Shown one piece after another: positions 51,982 to 60,632 of a stretch of 64,000 nt of DNA (the first letter of the stretch is position 1; each line of letters opens with the position of its first letter). The notes under the pieces were generated by a model that was given only the letters and a program-made list of their open reading frames with translations, ran no database searches and was not told the DNA's origin. This DNA is from Chloroflexota bacterium (lineage in GTDB: Bacteria > Chloroflexota > Anaerolineae > Anaerolineales > Villigracilaceae), in assembly GCA_016234495.1 (NCBI GenBank), contig JACRBI010000049.1, positions 1 through 64,000 on the forward strand, read 5' to 3'. The position numbers and the translations under genes are program-made.

Positions 51982-52862
51982 GGAAAGATGATTTCAAGCA
52001 GGCGGTCGCGGCCTGTCAGGTCTTGATGCAAATGGATGGTGACATCGGAAAAGGAATCGTAAGCGAGGCTGAGGGCTTGAACTCCGAGCGTGGCTTCGAT
52101 CTCGAGCAGCATCATGCCGTGCGGTGCGAGCCAGTCGGGGGCGAGTTTGAAAAGGCGGCGATATATTTCAAGACCGTCCGCGCCGCCGTCGAGAGCGAGC
52201 GTGGGTTCGCGGCCAAAGATGGGAAGTTGATGCAGCGTTTCGGTGGGGATGTAGGGCAGGTTGGCGCAAAGAAGATCAAATGCGGAATGCGGAATGCGGA
52301 ATGAAGAATTTGGGTATTCTGCATTCTGCATTTTGCGTTCTGACTTTGGGAGCAGATCACATTCCACAAAATTTATCTGGTGATGGACGTGGAATTTTTG
52401 CGCATTGCGCTTTGCCACTTCGAGCGCGGCAGGCGAAATGTCGGTGGCGAGGATTTGCGCATCTTCGATGTGCATGGCGATGGATGCGGCGATGATGCCG
52501 GAGCCTGTGCCAATATCTGCCACGCTTCGGGCTTCGGGACGGCTGGTCAGCCACGAGATTGCTTTTTCAACCAGCAGTTCGGTTTCGGGGCGCGGGATGA
52601 GGACGTCTTTGGTGATGTCGAAATCGAGGCCGAAGAATTCCCAGTGACCGAGGATGTAGGGCAGCGGCTCGCCCGCCGTCAGCCTTGAAAATGCCTCTGT
52701 CGCTGAATCAATTTGCGGCTGGGTCAGATGCGTTTCAAGATGGGCCAGCAGCCACGTGCGCGGATGTCCGATGACATGCGCGAGAATCAATTGCGCGTCG
52801 AGGTCAGTCGAATCGTTTTTAAGTTGGGAATTGAATTGCGTGAGCAGTTCACCGGCGTTCAT
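51978..52862 (-). CDS. prmC: Peptide chain release factor N5-glutamine methyltransferase
   Basis: 294 residues. An N-terminal helical domain precedes an AdoMet methyltransferase fold: VADIGTGSGIIAASIAMHI (motif I), ILATDISPAALEVAKRNA, and LLCANLPYIPTETL, where the usual NPPY reads NLPY. It methylates the Gln of the GGQ motif of release factors; prfA is the upstream gene. A stretch near residue 180 (KMQNAEYPNSSFRIPHSAF) is encoded by a palindromic repeat in frame. Overlaps tsaC by 4 bp. Confidence 0.9.
   Translation of the reverse strand: MNAGELLTQFNSQLKNDSTDLDAQLILAHVIGHPRTWLLAHLETHLTQPQIDSATEAFSRLTAGEPLPYILGHWEFFGLDFDITKDVLIPRPETELLVEKAISWLTSRPEARSVADIGTGSGIIAASIAMHIEDAQILATDISPAALEVAKRNAQKFHVHHQINFVECDLLPKSERKMQNAEYPNSSFRIPHSAFDLLCANLPYIPTETLHQLPIFGREPTLALDGGADGLEIYRRLFKLAPDWLAPHGMMLLEIEATLGVQALSLAYDSFSDVTIHLHQDLTGRDRLLEIIFP
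52281..52341. repeat. Palindromic repeat inside prmC
   Basis: TGCGGAATGCGGAATGCGG ... ATTCTGCATTCTGCATTTTG, an imperfect inverted repeat made of iterated GCGGAAT/ATTCTGC words, read in frame in prmC between the AdoMet-binding part and the NLPY motif. Confidence 0.75.
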
Positions 52863-52937
52863 ATTATTTCTTTGATGGCAAGCCTGCGCCGAATGCGGGA
52901 TTATTATTCATTTTGTTCTCCTGATCATTAAAGAATT

Positions 52938-53005
52938 ACCACGGAGGGCACAGAGTTCACGGAGATTCTTTCTAAAAATCTCAGTGCTCCCCGTGATCTC
53001 TGTGG
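52938..53005. repeat. Palindromic repeat, ACCACGGAGG type
   Basis: ACCACGGAGGGCACAGAG ... CTCCCCGTGATCTCTGTGG, between prfA and prmC. Confidence 0.7.
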
Positions 53006-53026
53006 CGAAAATGAACACGCTTATCG

Positions 53027-54103
53027 CTATTCGTCGTCGTCCACGCCGGTGGCGGCGAGACGTTCCGATTCGTCGCGGGTGGAGAGTTCGTCAATGAACT
53101 GGTCGATCGCGCCGTCCATGACCACGGGCAGGTTGTAATTGGACATGCCAATGCGGTGATCGGTGACGCGGCTCTGCGGATAATTATAGGTGCGGATCTT
53201 TTCCGAACGTTCGCCTGTGCCGACCTGTGAGCGGCGATCCGCTTCGAGTTCGGCGCGGCGTTTTTGTTCCTCGATCTCGTACAGGCGCGCGCGTAAAATG
53301 CTCAGGGCGCGTAATTTATTTTGCAGCTGCGAGCGTTCATCCTGACAGGTGACGATCATGCCGGTCGGTTTGTGATACAGGCGCACAGCGGTGGAATTCT
53401 TCTGCACGTTCTGCCCGCCTGCGCCGGAGGAGCGATAGACTTCGATCACGATGTCGCTTTCGGGGATGTCAATCTCTACGTCGTCCACTTCCGCGAGCAC
53501 GGTCACTGTGGCGGTGGAGGTGTGGATGCGTCCCTGCGATTCAGTTGTCGGCACGCGCTGAACGCGATGCACGCCTGACTCGTATTTTAGTTTTGAGTAC
53601 GCGCCTTTTCCCTTGACTTCAAAGATCACTTCCTTGAATCCGCCCACGCCAATGGCGCTTTCAGACATCAGTTCGATCTTCCATTTTTTGCCGTCTGCAT
53701 AGCGCGTGTACATGCGGAACAAGTCCGCCGCGAAGATGGCGGCTTCATCGCCGCCCGCGCCTGCGCGAATTTCAAAGATGACGTTCCTGTCATCGCGCGG
53801 GTCTTTGGGAATCAGCAACCCCTTGATCTCTTTTTCAAGGATGACGATCTTTGGGTTGAGTTCCTCCACATCGGCTTTTGCCAGCGCGATCAGCTCCGCA
53901 TCATTTTCGTTGATGATGATGGCTCTGGCTTCCTCGAGGCTTTTCATCGCCTGACGGTATTCGCGCGCCTTGGCGATCAGCGGCTCCAGGTCCACGCGCT
54001 CCTTGTTGATCTCACCTGCACGTTGATAGTCGCTGCCCACTTCGAGCAGTTCACTGCCTAGTTGTTCAAATCGTTCTTCGATGGCTTGTAATTTATCGAG
54101 CAT
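53027..54103 (-). CDS. prfA: Peptide chain release factor 1
   Basis: 358 residues. The GGQ catalytic motif is in SSGAGGQNVQKNSTAV; the stop-codon reading region has RVPTTESQGRIHTSTATV, of class-1 factor type, with the PxT tripeptide of RF1 probably in the preceding domain 2 segment. RF1 reads UAA and UAG and so would not compete for the UGA proposed as Sec above. First gene of a prfA-prmC-tsaC run, an order common in other bacteria. Confidence 0.93.
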   Translation of the reverse strand: MLDKLQAIEERFEQLGSELLEVGSDYQRAGEINKERVDLEPLIAKAREYRQAMKSLEEARAIIINENDAELIALAKADVEELNPKIVILEKEIKGLLIPKDPRDDRNVIFEIRAGAGGDEAAIFAADLFRMYTRYADGKKWKIELMSESAIGVGGFKEVIFEVKGKGAYSKLKYESGVHRVQRVPTTESQGRIHTSTATVTVLAEVDDVEIDIPESDIVIEVYRSSGAGGQNVQKNSTAVRLYHKPTGMIVTCQDERSQLQNKLRALSILRARLYEIEEQKRRAELEADRRSQVGTGERSEKIRTYNYPQSRVTDHRIGMSNYNLPVVMDGAIDQFIDELSTRDESERLAATGVDDDE

Positions 54104-54142
54104 GAAAATTCCTCACACTTGCACCGTACGCCAGTGCGGCGT

Positions 54143-54232
54143 GTCATTGCGAGGAGTGTTTTTGCGACGAAGCAATCTCCTTGTTGGTTGGAGGTTGCCT
54201 CGGGCTAAAAACAAGAGCACCCTCGCAACGAC
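54143..54232. repeat. GTCATTGCGAGG palindromic repeat
   Basis: GTCATTGCGAGGAGTG ... GACGAAGCAATCTCC ... GGAGGTTGCCTCG ... CCTCGCAACGAC, upstream of prfA. Same family as 27838-27930. Confidence 0.8.
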
Positions 54233-54303
54233 ATTTTTATATTTTTACGAAATAAAGCGCGGCATATCAAGCCGCGCGTGAAGAGGTAACACCTTGGGGC
54301 GGG

Positions 54304-54447
54304 CTAGTAATTTGCTACTGCCGAAAGCACCATGGAGAGAATGAGAAGGATCGCAAAAACTGCAAACAGAATCTGTGCTGATTTGTTTGCCCGCGGATTC
54401 TCTGCGATTTTGGTTTGTTTTTTGTTTTTAGAAATTTTTCCAGACAT
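54304..54447 (-). CDS. Small single-helix membrane protein (47 residues)
   Basis: Too short for the ORF track. The first 24 residues are basic and polar (MSGKISKNKKQTK), followed by one hydrophobic helix ILFAVFAILLILSMVLSAVA at the very C-terminus, a tail-anchored arrangement. It lies 18 bp after the response regulator on the same strand. No confident family; the composition and clean start argue that it is real. Confidence 0.6.
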   Translation of the reverse strand: MSGKISKNKKQTKIAENPRANKSAQILFAVFAILLILSMVLSAVANY

Positions 54448-54465
54448 GTTGTACTCGCTTGCTTA

Positions 54466-54843
54466 TTAAATGATATGTTTGTAAAAGGCCTGTGACATTA
54501 CCTTTTCAAGTTCCTCAATTGTAACAGGCTTCATCACGTATCCGTCCGCGCCGAGCAGCATAGCCTTATCCACGGTCACATCGGCGGCTTCGGAGGAAAG
54601 CATGATGACCGGCAGGCTCTTCCACTCCCGGCGCCGGCGCAAAAACTCCAGCATATCCAGCCCGCTGACTTCCGGCATGTTGATGTCGAGGATCATCATG
54701 TCCGGTCTGCCGCCTGCAAGCAACGCCTGCGCGGCAATGCGCGCATGGAGGAAATGCCTCGTTTCGCAGTCCAGCAGGCTGAGCATCAGAGTGATCGCGC
54801 GGCCCATTTCTTCGTCATCATCAACGATCCAGATTTTTTTCAT
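54466..54843 (-). CDS. Single-domain response regulator
   Basis: 125 residues, a receiver domain alone. WIVDDDEEMGRAI has the acidic pocket, MMILDINMPEVSG the phospho-acceptor Asp, PVIMLSSEA the switch Ser and YVMKPVTIEE the Lys. With no output domain it must act by protein contact or within a phosphorelay. It overlaps the end of uvrC by 4 bp; a functional link to excision repair is not evident. Confidence 0.9.
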   Translation of the reverse strand: MKKIWIVDDDEEMGRAITLMLSLLDCETRHFLHARIAAQALLAGGRPDMMILDINMPEVSGLDMLEFLRRRREWKSLPVIMLSSEAADVTVDKAMLLGADGYVMKPVTIEELEKVMSQAFYKHII

Positions 54844-56717
54844 TCGAGGTGTGCCTTAATGCTTTCCGCCGCGCTGATATTCATACCTTTGACCGCGGCC
54901 AGGTCTTCAATGCCTGCCTCTCTAATCTTATCCATGGAACCGAAATGTTTCAAGAGCGCTTTTCGGCGCGCAGGCCCAATGCCCGGGATAGAATCAAGCT
55001 GCGAAGCAAGACCCTGCTTCGAGCGGCGTGCGCGATGCGCCGTGATCCCAAAGCGATGCGCCTCGTCGCGAATCCGCTGCACGAGATACAGTCCCTGCGA
55101 ATGACGCGGCAAAATCAACGGCTGGCTGTTGTGCGGGAAGAAAATTTCCTCCTCCTGTTTGGCAAGGCCGACTACCGGCACTTTGCCAAACAAATCAAAT
55201 TCTTCGAGGACTTTGACCACACGTCCGAGTTGACCTTTACCGCCGTCAATGATGATGAGATCGGGGAGGAAGGAAAACGACGCATCCTTTTTCGCACCCG
55301 GGCTTGGTTCGGTTTCTTCGGCAGATCGCCACCTTTTGAATCGGCGCGTAAGCATTTCCTCCATCGACGCAAAGTCGTCGGGCGCGCCGATGCTCGTGCT
55401 GTCAATATTGAATTTGCGATAGAGATTCTTGGCGGGCGTGCCCTGCTCAAAGACGACCATCGCGCCGACAGTTGCCACGCCCTGCGTGTGACTGACATCG
55501 TAACACTCAATGCGGTTCGGCGGCGCGGACAATTTCAACGCTGTCTGTAATTCGCCCAGCGCCTGTTCCTGTTTGTGGGCATCTGCCTGCCATTGCGCGC
55601 GCAACGACTGTAAGGTTTCAGTTGCATTCTCGGCGGCCATGTTCACCAGGTCGTGCGGCTGACCATCCTTTGGCACGAAGAATTCCATTTTCCTGCCGCC
55701 GCGTTTTGAGCGGAGCCACTGGCTGATGATGCTGGCTTCCTCCACTTCAATTTCAGAGGGCAGCATCACTTGTTCGGGAATGTTCGCGGCTTCGGTATAA
55801 AACTGCTTGACGAACTCGGCCATCACTTCCTGGTCGGCTGTGTCTTCGGTGCCTTCGAGGATGAAGTATTCGCGGCCGATCAATTTCCCGCCGCGGATGA
55901 AGAAGATCTGCACGCAGGCTTCGCCATCAGAGCGCGCCATTGCCAAAACATCCGAGTCTTTGTAATCTGTCGCAAAGACGATCTTCTGCCTTTCGATAAT
56001 GGTCTGCATCGACTTGAGCTGGTCGCGCAGAGCGGCGGCTTTTTCAAAGCGCATGTCGTCGGCAGCCTTTTGCATTTCCGCTTGCAGGCGCATGACAATG
56101 CCTTCGCTGTTGCCGCTCAGGAACTCCATCAGGTCAGAGATCATTTGGCGGTAGCCTGCCTGAGTGACCGCCGCGATACAAGGGGCAGTACACAGCTTGA
56201 TGTCAAGATAAAGACACGCGCGTTTGTCGAGGCCGGTAATTTCGCGGTCACATGTCAGGTAGGGGAAGATTCGCCGCAGGGCTTCCAGTGTTTGATAAAC
56301 CGCCCATGCCGAAGTGTACGGCCCAAAATAGCGCGAGCCATCTTCAACCATTTGGCGGGTGACCGTCACTTTTGGATACGGTTCGTTCCAATGAATTTTT
56401 ATGTACGGATAGCGCTTGTCGTCTTTGAGGCGGATATTGTATTTGGGGCGGTGCTTCTTGATCAGGTTCATCTCAAGGATGAGCGCCTCAAGCTCCGAGC
56501 CGACCACGATCCATTCAATATCCACAATGTCGCGCACGAGACGGCGCGTCTTCGCATCGTGACTCGAGTCAGAATGGAAATACGACCGCACGCGGTTTTT
56601 CAAGCTGATGGCTTTGCCGACGTAAATAATTGTCCCCTCGGCGTTGCGGTAGAGATAACAGCCCGGTTTGGAAGGCAGTGTGGCAAGGATGCCTTGCAGT
56701 TTTTCAGAAATTTCCAT
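54840..56717 (-). CDS. uvrC: Excinuclease ABC subunit C
   Basis: 625 residues from the ATG at 56717; the ORF track start lies 95 codons upstream in non-family sequence. Domains: GIY-YIG nuclease at the start (LPSKPGCYLYRNAEGTIIYVGKA), UVR motif region about residues 200-235, RNase H-like C-terminal nuclease (IECYDVSHTQG, LIIDGGKGQLG) and helix-hairpin-helix at the end (LDSIPGIGPARRKALLKHFG). Makes both incisions in nucleotide excision repair with UvrA and UvrB, which are not in this window. Confidence 0.95.
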   Translation of the reverse strand: MEISEKLQGILATLPSKPGCYLYRNAEGTIIYVGKAISLKNRVRSYFHSDSSHDAKTRRLVRDIVDIEWIVVGSELEALILEMNLIKKHRPKYNIRLKDDKRYPYIKIHWNEPYPKVTVTRQMVEDGSRYFGPYTSAWAVYQTLEALRRIFPYLTCDREITGLDKRACLYLDIKLCTAPCIAAVTQAGYRQMISDLMEFLSGNSEGIVMRLQAEMQKAADDMRFEKAAALRDQLKSMQTIIERQKIVFATDYKDSDVLAMARSDGEACVQIFFIRGGKLIGREYFILEGTEDTADQEVMAEFVKQFYTEAANIPEQVMLPSEIEVEEASIISQWLRSKRGGRKMEFFVPKDGQPHDLVNMAAENATETLQSLRAQWQADAHKQEQALGELQTALKLSAPPNRIECYDVSHTQGVATVGAMVVFEQGTPAKNLYRKFNIDSTSIGAPDDFASMEEMLTRRFKRWRSAEETEPSPGAKKDASFSFLPDLIIIDGGKGQLGRVVKVLEEFDLFGKVPVVGLAKQEEEIFFPHNSQPLILPRHSQGLYLVQRIRDEAHRFGITAHRARRSKQGLASQLDSIPGIGPARRKALLKHFGSMDKIREAGIEDLAAVKGMNISAAESIKAHLE

Positions 56718-56739
56718 CGCGGTTGATTTTATCAAACAA

Positions 56740-56794
56740 GTAGGGGCGCAACACCTGCACTGCGCGCAGGCGCAAGTGTATATTGCGCCCCTAC
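56740..56794. repeat. GTAGGGGCGCA palindrome at the kinase 3' end
   Basis: GTAGGGGCGCAACACC ... TATTGCGCCCCTAC inverted repeat between uvrC and the histidine kinase; it includes the kinase stop codon. Confidence 0.7.
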
Positions 56795-57843
56795 GTTGGC
56801 AAATCAATAATGAACGTCGCGCCTTTGCCCACTTCACTTTGCGCTTCGATCGCCCCGTGATGCGCGAGGACAAGCTGCTTGGCGATGGCGAGGCCGAGCC
56901 CGGAGTTTGCCCGTTCTGTTCTGGATTTATCGCCGCGCCAGAATCTGTCGAAGATGAAGGGCAGATTCTCCGCGGGGATGCCTTGACCTGTATCTCGTAC
57001 AACGAATCTTACCCCGCCGTCAGTTGATTCTGTTTCGATTGAAATTCTTCCGCCCTGCGGTGTGTGTCGAATCGCGTTCGAGATTAAATTGGACAGCACT
57101 TGATTCAGACGGTCATAGTCCGCGGTCAATTCTTTGGCAGGGTCGTGAATCTTTGTTTGCAGGTCAATGCCGAGGGATGCAGCCTGGGCGGAAAAACTCG
57201 AAGTGAGATCAGTCAACAGGTCAGCCAGCAGGAAGCGGGTGGGGTGAAGCGGAAGTTGTCCCGCCTCCGCAAGCGACAGAGTCTGCAAGTCGTTCACGAG
57301 CCGCGCTAGGAATTTGGTTTCATCTAGCGTGTTATTGATGTGCGCGGGGGTCGGCTGATAAACGCCGTCAATGATGCCTTCGAGGTTGCCTTGAATGATG
57401 TGCAGCGGCGTGCGGAGTTCGTGCGCGATGTCGGCGGTCAGGTTGCGTCGCTGTTGGTCGGCGCGTTCGAGTTCGCCGACCATTTTGTTGAAGCGCTTGG
57501 TCAATTCATTAAACTGAGGCGAATCGCTTACGGGTACGCGTACGCTGAGATTTCCCTCTGCGATGGAGTCGATGGCGTTGAATATTTGGCCCATCGGTTT
57601 GCCGAAGCGAGTGTATAAATTGAAAGCTGTGAAGATCGCGAGGAGCGCCACTGCGAACGGCGCGCCGCACAGCAGAAGCCATATATTTTTAACTCCCGCG
57701 TATTCCGAAAAAATTAAATAGAGAGCGGCGGCGCTGCCTCCAATAAAAAGCGAGATGACGCTAAACAAGAAAAAGACAAACGGAATAAATCGACGACCGC
57801 CGCGCCATTTTCTTGGGGAGTGTGGGGGAGGGTGAGTGGACAT
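56791..57843 (-). CDS. Membrane sensor histidine kinase (HAMP-HisKA-HATPase)
   Basis: 350 residues. Two membrane helices near the N-terminus (about 20-45 and 55-78) with only a short external loop, HAMP domain (FGKPMGQIFNAIDSIAEGNL), HisKA with the acceptor in TADIAHELRTPLHIIQGNLE, then HATPase motifs (LISNAIRHTPQGG, DTGQGIP, GLGLAIAKQLV). The response regulator encoded just upstream is the likely partner. With so small a sensor loop it may sense the membrane or a partner protein. Confidence 0.92.
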   Translation of the reverse strand: MSTHPPPHSPRKWRGGRRFIPFVFFLFSVISLFIGGSAAALYLIFSEYAGVKNIWLLLCGAPFAVALLAIFTAFNLYTRFGKPMGQIFNAIDSIAEGNLSVRVPVSDSPQFNELTKRFNKMVGELERADQQRRNLTADIAHELRTPLHIIQGNLEGIIDGVYQPTPAHINNTLDETKFLARLVNDLQTLSLAEAGQLPLHPTRFLLADLLTDLTSSFSAQAASLGIDLQTKIHDPAKELTADYDRLNQVLSNLISNAIRHTPQGGRISIETESTDGGVRFVVRDTGQGIPAENLPFIFDRFWRGDKSRTERANSGLGLAIAKQLVLAHHGAIEAQSEVGKGATFIIDLPT

Positions 57844-57852
57844 GGGGAGTGT

Positions 57853-57898
57853 TGGTAAAAGGTAATTGGTAAGTGGTAATTACCAATTACCTTTTACC
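57853..57898. repeat. GGTAAAAGGTAATTGG inverted repeat
   Basis: GGTAAAAGGTAATTGGTAA and its near-perfect inverse TTACCAATTACCTTTTACC fill the gap between the response regulator and kinase genes, forming a long hairpin in the transcript. It overlaps the regulator's last codons. Confidence 0.75.
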
Positions 57899-58571
57899 TT
57901 TCTATAAAACGATAGCCAATTCCATATACCGTCTCGATCATGGATTCGCCTGATGCGGTTTCAAGTTTTTTGCGCAGGTTCTTGATGTGCGAGTCGACGC
58001 TGCGGTCAATGCTGGATGCGCCGCCGTGCAGGTCTTCGATCAACTGCTCGCGGGTGAGGGTTTGCCCGGGGCGGGCTGCCAGCAATTGCAGAAGTTTGAA
58101 TTCGTTGGGCGTGAGTTTGATCGGCGCGCCATTAACCGTAACGGAATATTTTTCCGAGTCGATCTCAAGCCCGCCGATGCGAATGATGGATGGTAATTTG
58201 ATCTCTCCGCGTGTTCTGCGCAGGAGAGCGCGCACACGCGCCACAAGCGTGCGCGGTGAAAATGGCTTGGTGATGTAATCGTCCGCGCCGATTTCGAGGC
58301 CGGTGACCTGATCCACCTCTTCAGCGAGGGCGGTCAGCATGATGATGGGCACGTCGCTTTCGCGGCGCAGGATACGGCAGACTTCGCGCCCGTCCATGCC
58401 GGGCAGCATCAGGTCGAGGATGATGAGATCGGGTTTTTCGCGGCGGGCAGTTGTCAGCGCAGATTGACCGTCACCTGCTGTGACGACTCGATAGCCGTTC
58501 TTCTCCAGATAGTCGCGTGTCAGGCGGACGATCTTGGGTTCGTCATCTACAACGAGAATGAGTTCGGTCAT
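57894..58571 (-). CDS. OmpR-family response regulator
   Basis: 225 residues. Receiver domain with LVVDDEPKIVRL, acceptor in LIILDLMLPGMDG and MLTALAEE, then an OmpR/PhoB winged helix (about residues 130-222) with LTPNEFKLLQLLAARPGQTL and SSIDRSVDSHIKNLRKKLE. Binds DNA as a dimer when phosphorylated by the kinase encoded downstream. Target genes unknown. Confidence 0.93.
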   Translation of the reverse strand: MTELILVVDDEPKIVRLTRDYLEKNGYRVVTAGDGQSALTTARREKPDLIILDLMLPGMDGREVCRILRRESDVPIIMLTALAEEVDQVTGLEIGADDYITKPFSPRTLVARVRALLRRTRGEIKLPSIIRIGGLEIDSEKYSVTVNGAPIKLTPNEFKLLQLLAARPGQTLTREQLIEDLHGGASSIDRSVDSHIKNLRKKLETASGESMIETVYGIGYRFIER

Positions 58572-58667
58572 GGGGAAAGTATAAAGGACACTTGCGCCGT
58601 ACGCCAGTGCAGGTGTGAGGGATGAAAGATGAAGGATGAAGAAAGAGGAAAGAGGGTTTGGAAAACC

Positions 58668-59630
58668 TCATGCGATTTTGATCACCACTTTTCCTCGGGC
58701 ATGTTCGGTCATCAGATATTTGATCGCTTTGGCTGTTTCGCTCAACGGGTAACTTTTGTCAATAATCGGAACGAGCTTGCCTGTTTCAAGTAGTTCTTTG
58801 AGAATCAACAGGTCTTGTTTAGGGGTCGTCGCGATTCCCATGAAACAGATCGTCCTGCTGCCAAGCCGCGAGATTAATGACCCCAGAAACATTGCCTGCA
58901 GAACTTGAGAGAAGGAACCTCCAGCCACGATGCAGATTCCCGTTGGGCTTAACGCTCTCCGGTAATTCAAAATCGGATGGTATCCGTTTACGGCCAGAAT
59001 CAAGTCATACTGCCGCCCGTTTTTGGTAAAGTCTTCGCGAGTGTAATCAATGACATGATCAGCGCCGATGGAACGCGCCATGTCAAAATTCCGCGTGCGG
59101 CACACGGCGGTTACTTCTGCGCCGTAGGATTTGGCGATTTGCACGGCAAATGTGCCCACGCCGCCAGATGCCCCGTCAATGAGGACCTTTTGCCCCGGTT
59201 GAACCTGCCCCTTGTCGCGCAGAGCCTGCAATGCGGTGAACGCCGCCACAGGCACAGACGCCGCCTGTTCGAAGGAGACATTGGCTGGTTTCAGCGCGAA
59301 TTTACTTTCACCATTGCAGGCATACTCGGCAAACGAGCCCGGGGCAACCCCGAACACCGCGTCACCCGGCTTAAACTCGGTGACGCTGCCGCCTACCGCT
59401 TCAACCGTCCCTGCAACGTCAGTCCCCAATTTCGGATCTCTGGGTTTGCGAAATCCTCCAAACAAGCGGCGAATGAGCGGCGACATTGAGAAGCCTCGCC
59501 ATTCCATCGCATTGACGGATGCAGCGTGGACTTTGACCAGCACTTGCTTCTCTGTGGGGATAGGCTTTTCAACTTCTTCAACCTGCAGGATTTCGGGCGG
59601 TCCATATTCGGTGTAGAGTATCGCTTTCAT
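58668..59630 (-). CDS. NAD(P)H-quinone-reductase-like MDR oxidoreductase
   Basis: 320 residues from the ATG at 59630 (the longer ORF runs into the gene upstream). Medium-chain reductase without the structural zinc cysteines. Starts MKAILYTEYGPPEILQVEE; nucleotide-binding motif VLIDGASGGVGTFAVQIAKS; C-terminal AIKYLMTEHARGKVVIKI. Likely reduces quinones or enones with NADPH. It lies 17 bp after the rhodanese gene and is probably co-transcribed. Confidence 0.88.
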   Translation of the reverse strand: MKAILYTEYGPPEILQVEEVEKPIPTEKQVLVKVHAASVNAMEWRGFSMSPLIRRLFGGFRKPRDPKLGTDVAGTVEAVGGSVTEFKPGDAVFGVAPGSFAEYACNGESKFALKPANVSFEQAASVPVAAFTALQALRDKGQVQPGQKVLIDGASGGVGTFAVQIAKSYGAEVTAVCRTRNFDMARSIGADHVIDYTREDFTKNGRQYDLILAVNGYHPILNYRRALSPTGICIVAGGSFSQVLQAMFLGSLISRLGSRTICFMGIATTPKQDLLILKELLETGKLVPIIDKSYPLSETAKAIKYLMTEHARGKVVIKIA

Positions 59631-59647
59631 GTTTGCCAGTCCATTAC

Positions 59648-60469
59648 CTATTTCTGCATCCAGACTTCCCATTTGCCGTTTCCATTCGTGGGCAGTCCTT
59701 CTCCGAGCCATTCATACAATGAGCCATCGTAGACCGCCACGTTTTCATGGCCTGTCATCAGATGTGCCGCCGCATTAACTGCCGCCGCGATCCCGCCGCC
59801 GCAGTAGGTGATGATGCGTTTACGCTGGGATATGTCGTTTAGTTGTTGCGCAAGTTTTTCATCAGGCTGGAAGTAATCCATACCCTGCATCATATCCCCC
59901 TGCATCAAATCCATGCAAGAGAGATTGATCGAGCCGGGGATGTGCCTGGCTTCAAAACTGACGGGCGGCAACACGTTCACGATGGCGACATCGCCATCAT
60001 CAGCGGATGCCAAAATCTCCTCTTTGACGGCGAACATACCCGGCCTGACCTGACCCTCAAAAGCGGACGGCTCATACTGACGGGACGCCTGCTCGATGTT
60101 TCCCCCGGCATTTTTCCACGCTGACAGTCCCCCGTTGAGAATCCGCACGTTATTGTGCCCCGCGTAGCGTAACACCCACCACGCGCGCACGGCATACGGA
60201 AGCATCCCGCACGCATACACAACCACCTCATCGTCATTCGAGATGCCGGCGTTTCCAATTTGCGTAGCCAGCAGTTCTTCGGGCGAAATTGTAGCCATAT
60301 ACGGGCTGTTGGGATCTGAAAACTTCGCGTGGTCAAAATATGCTGCGCCGGGAATGTGTCCCAGCAGATAGGCATCGTCGGTGATGGTCGCATCAAAGAT
60401 TCTGAGATTCTTATTTCCCAGCTTTTCCAACAGTTCATCGGCTTCGATCAGGATTTCTTTGCGGTTCAT
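59648..60469 (-). CDS. Tandem-rhodanese sulfurtransferase
   Basis: 273 residues from the ATG at 60469, which has GAGGAG six bases before it; the ORF track adds 51 non-conserved residues. Two rhodanese domains: the first (about 5-125) has VYACGMLPYAVRAWW, the second (about 150-265) has the catalytic loop IITYCGGGIAAA, so Cys is at the active site. Moves sulfane sulfur between donors such as thiosulfate or 3-mercaptopyruvate and a thiophile. Confidence 0.9.
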   Translation of the reverse strand: MNRKEILIEADELLEKLGNKNLRIFDATITDDAYLLGHIPGAAYFDHAKFSDPNSPYMATISPEELLATQIGNAGISNDDEVVVYACGMLPYAVRAWWVLRYAGHNNVRILNGGLSAWKNAGGNIEQASRQYEPSAFEGQVRPGMFAVKEEILASADDGDVAIVNVLPPVSFEARHIPGSINLSCMDLMQGDMMQGMDYFQPDEKLAQQLNDISQRKRIITYCGGGIAAAVNAAAHLMTGHENVAVYDGSLYEWLGEGLPTNGNGKWEVWMQK

Positions 60470-60582
60470 GGTTGCTCCTCCATTGGTTGGTTTTGGATTG
60501 TGCCCAGAATATATCAACTCTTTGTGGAGGAAATGTGGGGTTTTCAGTGAGAGAATGTGGAAGTGTGGGAGGAATAAAAGCA

Positions 60583-60619
60583 GAAAGAGGAAAGAAGTGT
60601 TAACCTTCTTTCCTCTTTC
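60583..60619 (-). terminator. Hairpin terminator after the His-rich protein
   Basis: On the minus strand GAAAGAGGAAAGAAG-loop-CTTCTTTCCTCTTTC then TGCTTTTATT. It follows the stop of the membrane protein gene. The AG-rich stem also resembles the simple repeats elsewhere in the window. Confidence 0.55.
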
Positions 60620-60632
60620 CATTTACTGCCTA

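Noticed and set aside
55770-56726. 318-codon plus-strand ORF opposite uvrC
   Set aside because: Shadow of uvrC, with no recognisable domain.
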